Shown here in pieces: positions 8,753 through 16,119 of a DNA stretch of 64,000 nucleotides (the stretch's first letter is position 1; each line of letters opens with the position of its first letter). Source of the DNA: PWXP01 sp040772845 (GTDB taxonomy: Bacteria > Planctomycetota > Planctomycetia > Pirellulales > Thermoguttaceae); the NCBI GenBank assembly GCA_040772845.1, contig JAXGXG010000001.1, positions 3,348,001 through 3,412,000 of the forward strand, given 5' to 3'. The notes under the pieces were generated by a model that saw only the letters and a program-made list of their open reading frames with translations, ran no database searches and was not told the origin of the DNA. The translations under genes were made by a program, and so were the position numbers.

Positions 8753-10366
8753 TCACAGAGCGAAGTCGTCGTCGGTAGCAACCTTCCGATAGATCGGCAT
8801 GTGCCGGTAATAGACTTCCAACATCATGGTGGCCATCGAGGTGATATAATGACGGCCGCCGCGTTCTCCGTGTCCGTCGCCCCGGAAATGCCAGCTTCCC
8901 GCCTCGTGCCCCTGCTTCACCTGCGAGTTGACCAGCCAGTCGTGCATCTGGTCGTTCCACTTCTTCCAGACGTCGCCTTCCCAGTGGCGGGCCACTTGCG
9001 TGGCGTAGTAGTTGTAGTACATGTTGCCGCCGGTGGAGACGCCCCACTTCCCCACATAATCAACGCCTCGCTGCAGGGCCGGATTCTCCTTGTTCCAACC
9101 CAGGTACATGCGGCACAGCAGGCCGATGCACGTGGTCGCATGTCCGGCGCCCGGACCCGTGTACCCGTAGGTCGCGCCGCTTTCCGCCTGCACGCTGTCA
9201 AGGAACAGAAACGCCTTCTTGATCACTTCCGGCGGCACCTGCAAATACGACATGTGGGCGCTTTTCAACGCCATCAACTGCCAGCCCACCACCGACGTAT
9301 CGCCTGCCTGACGCGGCTGGTACCGCCATCCACCGCCAACCGGGTCCTGGGCGTAGCAGATGTAGTTCACCACGGCCTGCGCCGGCTGAAGCAGCGCGCG
9401 ATCCTGCGTCATACCGTACGCCTCGCACAGCGCGATCGACGCCAGGCCATGCGAATACATGCTGCCGCCGCCTTCGTGCAACGAGCCGCCCTGCTTGCTC
9501 ATCTTCATATTGCTGATCAGGTAGTACAACCCGGCGCGCACGTTCTGCTTGTACTTGCCCTTCTGATGCGTTTGGCCGGCGCCCAGAAACGGCAGCAAGG
9601 CCATGGCCGTCGCCCCGTTGCGGGCTTCTCGCAAGTTGCCCGGATTGCCGCACTTCCCCTGACACGACGGCGCAAGCGTGTGGTCGAAGCTCCAGCTCCC
9701 GTCCGGCAACTGGTGATTCGCAAACCATTGCAGCGCCAACGCAACGGCCGCCTCACTCGCGCCGGTCGCGCCCATCGCCTTATGCCCGGCGCCGCCACGC
9801 GCCCCGTAACCCGAACCACTCACCGCGCCCAACTGCGCCAGCATATCGCTCCGCGGCGCATGCTGAATGCCGAAGTCGCTCAACTCGATCGCCATCTGGG
9901 CAGGTTCCATGTCCTGGTTCGGCGACAGGTCCAACTGCTCCGTCTCCATCTGAACGTCGGCCGAAACCACCTCCATCGAGATGTCCATCGGCTGGTCGAG
10001 AAGTTCATCCAAGTCGTCCAGTTCGTCAAACGTCTCCTCTTCACCCGGCGTGACGGTCAAGATGCGATTGTCGTCCATCTGCCCGTCGCCCACCATCGTC
10101 AGCGCCAGAATGAGAAGGACCACCATGTGGAAGATCAGACTGACCAGCCAGCTTGGCGTCTGCTTCAACGCAGCGCGCAGCCAGACGCCGAAAGAACCGA
10201 TTTCCTGGAGTTCTTCCAATTCTTCACGCACACCCACGGCATGAGCCCCACGCATCTCGTGAACCTGCTCCGTCACGGCTTCCCCAGCCGGAACCGGTTG
10301 CGGCGCCGCCGCCTTGGCGGCCGATGCGTCAGATGCTTGGGCAGCAGAAGGGTCGGTCTGTGCCAT
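8753..10366 (-). CDS. membrane-anchored prenyltransferase/squalene-oxidase-repeat protein, tandem copy 3
   Basis: 537 residues with the same architecture as copy 2: helix at about 73-93, acidic spacer, repeat domain from about 201. Nearly identical to copy 2 over the N-terminal 200 residues. The repeat domain carries scattered, mostly synonymous DNA differences and one variable patch (DYVGKWGVSTGGN here, ERVSNWKVSTNGN in copies 1 and 2). It is the most upstream gene of the minus-strand run (copy 3, copy 2, copy 1, epimerase, plsC, cdsA), so the main promoter is expected in 10367-10480. The start at 10366 is preceded by GGAG and GAGG. Copy 3 probably represents the unconverted state of the repeat domain. 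Confidence 0.85.
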   Translation of the reverse strand: MAQTDPSAAQASDASAAKAAAPQPVPAGEAVTEQVHEMRGAHAVGVREELEELQEIGSFGVWLRAALKQTPSWLVSLIFHMVVLLILALTMVGDGQMDDNRILTVTPGEEETFDELDDLDELLDQPMDISMEVVSADVQMETEQLDLSPNQDMEPAQMAIELSDFGIQHAPRSDMLAQLGAVSGSGYGARGGAGHKAMGATGASEAAVALALQWFANHQLPDGSWSFDHTLAPSCQGKCGNPGNLREARNGATAMALLPFLGAGQTHQKGKYKQNVRAGLYYLISNMKMSKQGGSLHEGGGSMYSHGLASIALCEAYGMTQDRALLQPAQAVVNYICYAQDPVGGGWRYQPRQAGDTSVVGWQLMALKSAHMSYLQVPPEVIKKAFLFLDSVQAESGATYGYTGPGAGHATTCIGLLCRMYLGWNKENPALQRGVDYVGKWGVSTGGNMYYNYYATQVARHWEGDVWKKWNDQMHDWLVNSQVKQGHEAGSWHFRGDGHGERGGRHYITSMATMMLEVYYRHMPIYRKVATDDDFAL

Positions 10367-10814
10367 TTTGCCTCAACTCCAGATAAAAAAGACGGAAAGT
10401 CGCAATAGTCGCCTAAGAACGGCATCCTTACTACTTACAGGTTACCCATTTTCGCTTCGTTTCACAAGGGTTGCCCCCCTGATTCAGCGGGCAAGGACAA
10501 CGCAGCCCCCCACCTGCGGCTTAACACCAATGGGCTGCTTGGCCAAGGCAGGTACCCCGATTCTCGCAGGATACATCAGAATGGCTTCGGTCCCGCCACT
10601 GTTGTTTTCGGACAGCGCACCTTCGACTATTCCAGGACTTCGCCACGAAACGCCGTAACAAAGCCGCTTTCCGGCCCCCACCATGGGCATCTTGCAGCGC
10701 GCATTGCATGTCCTTGCGTTGCTTTCCGGCTGTACACGGCCGCCACCAATAGGGGGAACACGATATTGGCAGGAAAGAGCCAAGAAAAAAGGGCGAAAGG
10801 TTCCCTGGCCCCTA
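10367..10814. other. intergenic region between tandem copy 3 and rpmG
   Basis: About 450 bp between divergent genes. No ORF in it has coding character or a recognisable product. It should contain the promoter of the minus-strand tandem genes near the left end and the rpmG promoter at the right end. I see no repeat copy here. Confidence 0.5.
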
Positions 10815-10842
10815 TTCCATGTTCCTGCCGATCGGCTATAAT
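10815..10842 (+). promoter_or_regulatory. putative sigma-70 promoter of rpmG-recJ
   Basis: A perfect -10 hexamer TATAAT lies at 10837-10842, 36 bp upstream of the rpmG start. The best -35 candidate is the weak TTCCAT at 10815-10820, with 16 bp between. A GGGAGAG ribosome-binding site precedes the ATG. The -10 match is strong, the -35 weak. Confidence 0.45.
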
Positions 10843-10877
10843 GCCTTGTTTGAAATATCCATGTTGGGAGAGTTGTC

Positions 10878-11054
10878 ATGGCGGCGGCCAAAGGGAAGAA
10901 GAAAAAAAAGGTCGAAACCGTATTCCTCGTATGTGAAGAAACGGGCGATTACAACTACACGTTGCGACGCAGGCCCGGTGGCGAGAAGCTCAAGCTGAAG
11001 AAGTATTGCCCCCGCCTCCGACGGCACACGATTCACAACGAGAAGAAGAAATAG
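10878..11054 (+). CDS. rpmG: 50S ribosomal protein L33
   Basis: A 58-residue basic protein starting MAAAKGKKKKKVETVFLVCE and continuing with TGDYNYTLRRRPGGEKLKL and KKYCPRLRRHTIHNEKKK. This is the L33 pattern: aromatic Y-N-Y-T strand, then K-K-Y-C-P-x-x-R-x-H-x-x-H. The metal-ribbon cysteines are reduced to single Cys residues at positions 19 and 43, a zinc-independent-like form. The GGGAGAG ribosome-binding site sits about 7 bp before the ATG. It is too short for usual ORF cut-offs. It is followed after 21 bp by recJ on the same strand, so the two are probably co-transcribed. Confidence 0.93.
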   Translation: MAAAKGKKKKKVETVFLVCEETGDYNYTLRRRPGGEKLKLKKYCPRLRRHTIHNEKKK

Positions 11055-11075
11055 CAAGGGGCCCGAAAGCCCGTC

Positions 11076-12815
11076 ATGGCGAAGTACTGGCGCATTCACT
11101 CGCACGATCCGGAACATATCGCACGGCTCGTTCGGGGGGCAGAACTGCCGGCCGTCGTTGCTCAGCTTCTCATTTGTCGCGGGGTTACCGATCCGCGCGA
11201 CGCCCGTGTCTTTCTTGATCCCAAGCTCTCCGCGCTTCGGCCGCCGGAGAATCTGCCGGGCTGCTCCGAAGCCGCCCAACGCATCCACGCCGCCATCGCG
11301 GCGAAACGGAAGATTGTCGTCTATGGCGACTACGACGTCGACGGCATGACCGCCGCGGCCATTCTCTGGTTGTGCCTGCGTTTGCTCGGCGCAGAAGTCA
11401 GCTACTACGTGCCCCACCGGGTCGATGAAGGCTACGGCCTCCACGCCGATGCCGTGAAAAAACTGGCCGCCGAATCGACCGACCTGATCGTCACGGTCGA
11501 TTGCGGCATTACCAGCGTCGAAGAGGCTCGGCTGGCCCGGCAACTGGGCGTCGAACTGATTATTACCGATCACCACGAACCGGCGCATTCGCTGCCTGAA
11601 TGCGACGGGATCGTCCATCCCCGGCTGCCAGGCGCCGACTACCCCTTCGGCGGTCTCAGTGGTTCCGGCGTGGCGCTGAAACTCGCCTGGGCCTTGTGTC
11701 AGCAGGCGAGCCAGGCGAAGCGGGTGGGACAGCGGATGCGAGATTTTCTTTTGCAGGCGGTGGGACTCGCTTCGCTGGGCACGGTGGCGGACGTGGTTCC
11801 TCTGGTCGACGAGAATCGCGTCTTGGTGCGGCATGGATTGACCGGCTTGAAAAATCAGCCGACTCTCGGAATCGCCCAATTGATGGCCATTACCGAACTG
11901 GACAAGAAGCGTCAACTCGACGCGGAGGACGTGGCGTTCATGTTGGCCCCCAGGCTCAATGCCGCCGGCCGGTTGGGGCAGCCGCAACTGGGCGTCGAAT
12001 TGCTGCTGACAGACCGCCCGGCCCGCGCCGCAGAACTGGCCCAGTATCTCGACGGCCTCAACGGCCAGCGGCAGTCGCTCGAACGGAGTATTCTTCTGGC
12101 CGCCGGAAAGCAGGCGCGCGAGGACGGCGATCCCCCGACCGCGCCGGCCCTCGTACTTGCCGATCGCGATTGGCACCCGGGTGTCATCGGCATTGTGGCC
12201 AGCCGCCTGGCGGAACGCTACCACCGCCCCGTTGTGCTGATTGCGTGGGACTCACTCGGTGTGAAACCGGGGGTCGGTTCAGCGCGGAGTATTCCAGGCT
12301 TCAATCTGCACGCGGCTTTGCAGACGTGCAGCGATTACCTCGTTTCGAGCGGCGGTCATGCCGCAGCGGCCGGCCTGAAGATCGAGGAGGGCCAGTTCGA
12401 GGCGTTCCGTGCCGCGTTCTGCGAATCCGTTTCGCAACGTCTGGATCATGCCCAGTGCCCGGCCGAACTGGCCATCGATGCCGAGGCGCCGTTGAGCGCC
12501 TTTACGCTCCGCGCGGTCGAGCAGATCGACCGTCTCGCGCCGTTCGGAGAAGGCAATCGGCAGCCGCTGATGTGCACCAGCGGCGTAACGCTTGCCGGCC
12601 CGCCCCAGGCGATGGGCGGCGGCCGCCACCTTTCCTTGCGCGTGAAACAGGACGACGTCACGCTACGGGCCGTCGCATTCGGCGGCGCCGAATGGGCCGA
12701 ACCGCTCGCGCAACTCACGGCCCCCATGGATATCGCCTTTCGCCCCGTCATCAACAGCTTCCGCGGCCGGCGCAACGTCGAACTCCGCCTGATCGACTGG
12801 AAACCGGGCCCCTGA
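11076..12815 (+). CDS. recJ: single-stranded-DNA-specific exonuclease RecJ
   Basis: RecJ degrades single-stranded DNA 5'-3' in recombination and mismatch repair. The 579-residue protein contains the DHH phosphoesterase motifs: YGDYDVDGMTA at residues 83-93 (motif with D-x-D-x-D-G), VDCGITS at about 141-147, DHHEPA at 165-170, and LASLGTVADVVPL in the middle. The DHHA1 domain follows, with SGGHAAAAGL (the G-G-H nucleic-acid binding signature). The C-terminal OB-type segment is also present, ending at FRGRRNVELRLIDW. Length matches the family (about 560-600). Start ATG at 11076 follows AAGGGG. Confidence 0.95.
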   Translation: MAKYWRIHSHDPEHIARLVRGAELPAVVAQLLICRGVTDPRDARVFLDPKLSALRPPENLPGCSEAAQRIHAAIAAKRKIVVYGDYDVDGMTAAAILWLCLRLLGAEVSYYVPHRVDEGYGLHADAVKKLAAESTDLIVTVDCGITSVEEARLARQLGVELIITDHHEPAHSLPECDGIVHPRLPGADYPFGGLSGSGVALKLAWALCQQASQAKRVGQRMRDFLLQAVGLASLGTVADVVPLVDENRVLVRHGLTGLKNQPTLGIAQLMAITELDKKRQLDAEDVAFMLAPRLNAAGRLGQPQLGVELLLTDRPARAAELAQYLDGLNGQRQSLERSILLAAGKQAREDGDPPTAPALVLADRDWHPGVIGIVASRLAERYHRPVVLIAWDSLGVKPGVGSARSIPGFNLHAALQTCSDYLVSSGGHAAAAGLKIEEGQFEAFRAAFCESVSQRLDHAQCPAELAIDAEAPLSAFTLRAVEQIDRLAPFGEGNRQPLMCTSGVTLAGPPQAMGGGRHLSLRVKQDDVTLRAVAFGGAEWAEPLAQLTAPMDIAFRPVINSFRGRRNVELRLIDWKPGP

Positions 12816-13442
12816 GGCAGAGGGCAAGAAGAGAAAAAGGGCGCGTTTGCGCTCCGAACGAGGCCACGTGCTTATACACGTTTTCTTAAAGGTACGCCAC
12901 CAAAAGAGGACGTGCCCTTATCGCAATGGCATCTCGTCCGAGGGCGACAAACGCGCCACAGAACTCACAGATGCATTCCTTAACAGACGTAAACTCCCAA
13001 AGCTAGCGAAAACAAACGGGGAAAACCGGACTTCCTTCGCGGTGATCAGTCGCAGAGAGCCCGGCCACCGGCCGCGCCGGATTTTCGGCCCCTGCACAAC
13101 ACCACACTCCAGCCACGCCGAGAACTCAAACAGACGTCTCGGCCAACAGTCAGTACGGTAATCATGCAAAGGCCACGCGATAGTCGCCTCTGCCATATGC
13201 ACGCCGACACAGAGGCAACGGGAAAGGGCGCCCGGCAAAATGCCGTCGCCCCCTTACATCGGACCGGAACGGGCGAGTCGCATGATGAGTACTCCCCAGG
13301 TGTTCCACAGACCTGATCGATTACCGCCAAAAGAGCCGGCACCGAAGTCGGCTCGTGGCAATCGCCACTCTCAGGCCCTCTACTACTATTCTAGTCGATA
13401 GCGCCGGAAAGGCAAGACCGGTTTTCGCAAGGTGCAGAAAAT
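12816..13442. other. long intergenic region downstream of recJ
   Basis: About 630 bp without a convincing gene. Reading frames present have no initiation signal with sensible product, no family motif and no consistent codon bias. I see no clear rho-independent terminator after recJ. The right end borders the inverted R4 repeat at 13443. Confidence 0.5.
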
Positions 13443-13494
13443 GGGTGCACCAACGGACTTGCACGGCTGGAAAAAGGCCACCGGCCGGCTTGCC
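13443..13494 (+). repeat. R4 repeat, left copy (GGACTTGCACGGCTG family)
   Basis: 52-bp segment beginning GGGTGCACCAACGGACTTGC. It matches, with about four differences, the reverse complement of 14532-14583, so the two form a long-range inverted repeat about 1.14 kb apart. Its first 18 bp also resemble 14064-14081 in direct orientation. It ends 17 bp from the stop codon of the small minus-strand gene. Confidence 0.65.
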
Positions 13495-13510
13495 CGGCCT
13501 GGAGCCGTGG

Positions 13511-13798
13511 TCAGTTCGCAGACTCCGCAATCTCAACCTGAATCTGGGCACAGACGACTCCCTGGGCCGTTGCATTCTGGAATCCCTCTGTCGCGGGACG
13601 CGGTGGCGCAAGTGTCGGCTGGCCGAGTTCACAACCGGAGAGATCGGGCGAGGGGGTGGCCGGAACCGCGGTTGCTGTAACTTGCCGGGCCTCGCCAACC
13701 GACGGTATTTCACGCCCCGGTTCCGAGACTGCAACGCACAGCACGATCCCTAGCAGGACGAATCCTAGGACAATAGCGGCCGACGAGATGCGCTTCAT
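13511..13798 (-). CDS. small exported or membrane-anchored protein, function unknown
   Basis: 95 residues, MKRISSAAIVLGFVLLGIVLC at the start: two basic residues followed by a hydrophobic helix, so a signal peptide or N-terminal anchor. The remainder is a Pro/Ala/Thr-rich tail with two cysteines (SGCELGQ and GVVCAQIQVEI). The start at 13798 is chosen because GGAGGAAAG lies directly upstream on the minus strand at ideal spacing; a longer frame to 13927 lacks this. The gene sits inside a 1.14-kb interval bounded by inverted R4 repeats and next to the 420-bp TIR element. I do not recognise the family. Confidence 0.6.
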   Translation of the reverse strand: MKRISSAAIVLGFVLLGIVLCVAVSEPGREIPSVGEARQVTATAVPATPSPDLSGCELGQPTLAPPRPATEGFQNATAQGVVCAQIQVEIAESAN

Positions 13799-14063
13799 AG
13801 CTTTCCTCCGGAGAACGTTTGGTGAAACCGTTCTCCGATGGTGTGCACTCTCCGTGCCACGGTTCGCGCCGCATGGGAAAAGTCGCCATGAATCCGGCAA
13901 GTCCTTGCAACAAAACACGTTGCGCACTGCGGTGCGATCCGCCCGGCCAAAACGAGACGCAAAGCACGTTGTATTTGGTCAACACGCGTAGCGTTTCTGC
14001 CCGTATGCCTGGGGACAGAGGCTCTTGCGTTTCATCTCGGCAAAGGCCGCCACGGTTGCAGCC
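13799..14063. other. upstream region of the small exported protein
   Basis: No gene is recognised. It probably holds the promoter of the minus-strand gene starting at 13798; I could not identify confident -35/-10 hexamers. Confidence 0.4.
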
Positions 14064-14081
14064 GGGTGCAGCAGCGGACTT
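14064..14081 (+). repeat. R4 short arm left of the TIR element
   Basis: GGGTGCAGCAGCGGACTT at 14064-14081 is the exact reverse complement of 14566-14583. The 420-bp TIR element lies between these arms, which suggests the element inserted into an existing R4 palindrome. Confidence 0.6.
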
Positions 14082-14109
14082 ACATTTCACGGAAGGGGCA
14101 AGCCCGCGC

Positions 14110-14529
14110 TGTCAAAAAGTTGGGGTTGCGGCGATTTGGGGTTGCGCAAGGTTTGTTCGTGTTTCGCCAGTCCGATAGGTCTTCTAGCCGCGTGAGCGAG
14201 TGCCGGGTTGGATGCTGGTCTTCGCCCCGAAGGGGCCGAAAGGCTGTAGCCACGGGTGAAGCGGCGTGGCGGCGATGTCGTCGCCATCGACGCGGAACCC
14301 GTGGAATGATGGTGGAAACTCCCGATAGCCCCGGCAGGGGCGGCAGACGCGATGCATTGCTGCCGCCCCTGCCGGGGCTTTGGGCACGGGGCTTGGCCAC
14401 CACGGGTTGCACTTGGCCCGACTGTCGTCGGACCGCGTTCCACCCGTGGCTACAACCTGCTGCCCCTCCGGGGCAAAAAGGAACAAAACCGCACTATCCA
14501 AAAACCGTGTCAACCCCAACTTTTTGACA
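14110..14529. mobile_element. 420-bp TIR-bounded non-autonomous element, copy 1
   Basis: Begins TGTCAAAAAGTTGGGGTT (14110-14127) and ends with its perfect reverse complement AACCCCAACTTTTTGACA (14512-14529), so 18-bp terminal inverted repeats. Inside are a TAGCCACGGGTG arm and an inverted CACCCGTGGCTA arm, plus a near-central 20-bp perfect stem (AGCCCCGGCAGGGGCGGCAG and its complement) around GATGCATTG. No transposase ORF is present. A second copy of exactly the same length is at 20664-21083 with only scattered substitutions. No clear target-site duplication was found. It behaves like a MITE or large fold-back element that needs a transposase elsewhere. Confidence 0.8.
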
Positions 14530-14531
14530 AG

Positions 14532-14583
14532 GGCAAGCCGGCCGGTGGCCCTTTTTCAGCCGTGCAAGTCCGCTGCTGCACCC
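14532..14583 (-). repeat. R4 repeat, right (inverted) copy
   Basis: Reverse complement reads GGGTGCAGCAGCGGACTTGC and continues like the copy at 13443-13494 over 52 bp. It directly abuts the right TIR of the 420-bp element. Confidence 0.65.
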
Positions 14584-14639
14584 GTTGGAGCCCCGCCTTC
14601 CGGAGGTGTTCGCTTTCCGAATGAAGCCGGGACTCGAAC
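14584..14639. repeat. 56-bp REP-like palindrome (GTTGGAGTCCCG family), copy 2
   Basis: GTTGGAGCCCCG at 14584 and CGGGACTCGAAC ending at 14639 bound a 56-bp unit, with CGCTTTCCGAATGAAGCC inside. It has the same length and order as 4999-5054, and abuts the R4 copy. Confidence 0.65.
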
Positions 14640-14674
14640 GATTTGGCGAGCAGAAACGGACCCGCTGCCTCGTA

Positions 14675-15547
14675 TCATTGGACGGTGAGGATACCGGCCT
14701 CGACCAGTGGGGAAAGATCCCAGTTGCCGCAGAGTTCTTCGGCCACAAGGGAAACGAAGACCGCGCCCACCTGCCGTACCGCCTGACGCCAGTTCTCGCG
14801 ATGGCGGCGGAGGTTTTCGCGATAGCGATTCAAAGCAGGCGTGTCGAGGAAGATTTCTTCGGTCTGTTGGCTTTCGCTATCGACGAGCCGCAGGGCGCCG
14901 TTCAGGGGCGGGTCGACGTCGGCGGCGGCAAGGATCTGGATGACGGCGGCGGCCGCCGCCCCCTGGCTCAGTGGCGAAAGAAGCTCCATCGGATCGTCCA
15001 GCCAGAGCAGGTCGGTCAGGAAGACCCGAATACCGCGGGGCCGCCAGGCAGGTGGAAGGACACGAAAGGACTCGGGCGGGCTTTCCGTTGCATCGAAGGC
15101 AAGCCCTTGCCACAGATGGGGCGACTCGGCGCCGTTGACGACCGGTTGGCAGCCGCCCCCTGTCTGGTAGACGCGATGCGTGTGCCCGGCGTTGCCGGCC
15201 GCCGTGCACAGCGCCGCAGCCAGGCCCATCGCGGCGCGCCGTTTCTCGCTGCCTTCCAGCGACATGGATCGCGAGCCGTCGAGAACCAGATCGAGATGCG
15301 GGCTGACCTCCTGCTGGTATAGCTTGACGATCATCTTGTCGCTTCGCGCGAAAGCGGCCCAGTCGAGCCGGCGCAGATCGTCGCCAGGCTGGTACTCCCG
15401 GTGGTCCATGAACTCCATGCTTTCGCCGGCCGCGCGGCCCAACTGCGCCCCGGCCGTGCCCGACGGCGGCCGCCCCGGCGCGGCCAGGCAATAGCGCGAA
15501 CCGGCCTCTTGCCCTTCCGTCAGAAATGCCAGCATCGAGTCGGCCAT
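14675..15547 (-). CDS. DUF58 domain-containing protein
   Basis: 290 residues. The hallmark DUF58 segment is present: EFMDHREYQPGDDLRRLDWA followed by AFARSDKMIVKLYQQE, then a vWA-like strand LDLVLDGSRSM (MIDAS-like D-x-S-x-S). The C-terminal part continues the Rossmann-like fold (IRVFLTDLLWLDDP; GAVFVSLVAEE). DUF58 proteins usually sit beside MoxR AAA ATPases and are thought to help assemble or regulate metal/vWA complexes; no moxR is visible here. The start at 15547 is preferred over 15619 because it lies 10 bp after the fliS stop, consistent with co-translation. Its place behind fliD-fliS is unusual. Confidence 0.82.
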   Translation of the reverse strand: MADSMLAFLTEGQEAGSRYCLAAPGRPPSGTAGAQLGRAAGESMEFMDHREYQPGDDLRRLDWAAFARSDKMIVKLYQQEVSPHLDLVLDGSRSMSLEGSEKRRAAMGLAAALCTAAGNAGHTHRVYQTGGGCQPVVNGAESPHLWQGLAFDATESPPESFRVLPPAWRPRGIRVFLTDLLWLDDPMELLSPLSQGAAAAAVIQILAAADVDPPLNGALRLVDSESQQTEEIFLDTPALNRYRENLRRHRENWRQAVRQVGAVFVSLVAEELCGNWDLSPLVEAGILTVQ

Positions 15548-15557
15548 GGGGCACCGT

Positions 15558-16061
15558 CTAGGCTTCCAGCGAGAATGGCCCGGTAGAAAGAGCCTCGAAC
15601 TCACTGTCGGGCAGATCAACCAGCGGGGACGGAATGGCCCTCGAGGGTTCGTCGGTCACATCCAGTACATCCTTCGCCGCATCGCTCACGCTGAACTTCT
15701 CGCATACCTGACGCCACGTCTCCCGCTCCGTGTGGAGCACCCGGATCGCGTCGTTCAGCGCCGCTTCATCGGCCTTGTTATTCGCTTCCGTCAGTCGCCT
15801 GAAGATGAAGAGGTATACGGACGCGATCTTGCCGACCAGTTCGGCGCCGGCGTCGGCGTTCAGTCCGGCCAGCAGTTGGCCGACGCAAGCCTGGGCGTGA
15901 ATCAGCGCCTCGCAGGTGTGCCCGCGGTCCTCGTGGCCCCAGTGCGCCCGAGCTTTCTCGCACGAGCGGATGGCCGCCTCGATGACCATCAGGTGGAGCT
16001 TCTGAGGGGTTGCCGTCATCACCTCGGCATTGAGGTACTGGTTCCGCACAGAATAGTTCAT
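15558..16061 (-). CDS. fliS: flagellar export chaperone FliS
   Basis: FliS binds the C-terminal helix of flagellin and stops premature polymerisation before secretion. The 167-residue protein starts MNYSVRNQYLNAEVMTATPQ and has the expected N-Q-Y...T-A-x-P-x-K-L-H/V-x-M-x-x-E series, then helices with AIRSCEKARAH and LVGKIASVYLFIFRRL (the Y-x-F-x-x-R-L pattern of helix 4). It lies 58 bp after fliD, the usual fliD-fliS order. The last 40 residues are an acidic, Pro-containing extension beyond the about 125-residue core. Confidence 0.88.
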   Translation of the reverse strand: MNYSVRNQYLNAEVMTATPQKLHLMVIEAAIRSCEKARAHWGHEDRGHTCEALIHAQACVGQLLAGLNADAGAELVGKIASVYLFIFRRLTEANNKADEAALNDAIRVLHTERETWRQVCEKFSVSDAAKDVLDVTDEPSRAIPSPLVDLPDSEFEALSTGPFSLEA

Positions 16062-16119
16062 AGGAAGAAATCCTTTCTCTCTTGGCGCGATAGAACGATG
16101 AAAAAGGCGATTCCCAGCC

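Noticed and set aside
5110..10366. Functional squalene-hopene or terpene cyclases
   Set aside because: The catalytic DXDD motif is not visible in the repeat domain; acidic clusters are confined to the spacer after the membrane helix.
8801..10408. Long plus-strand frame (over 500 codons) opposite tandem copy 3, and similar frames opposite copies 1 and 2
   Set aside because: His/Arg/Gln/Leu-rich mirror translation of the real gene on the other strand; no initiation site and no domain. High-GC codon bias explains the open frame.
12847..13161. 104-codon frame downstream of recJ
   Set aside because: Charged low-complexity translation without start signal, motif or conserved feel; treated as non-coding.
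14110..14529. Insertion sequence with transposase
   Set aside because: 420 bp with stop codons in all frames of relevant length and no transposase motif; best treated as a non-autonomous element.
14620..14645. tRNA T-arm-like sequence (GGGACTCGAACG)
   Set aside because: Belongs to the REP palindrome; no acceptor, D or anticodon arms around it. No tRNA was found elsewhere in the window.
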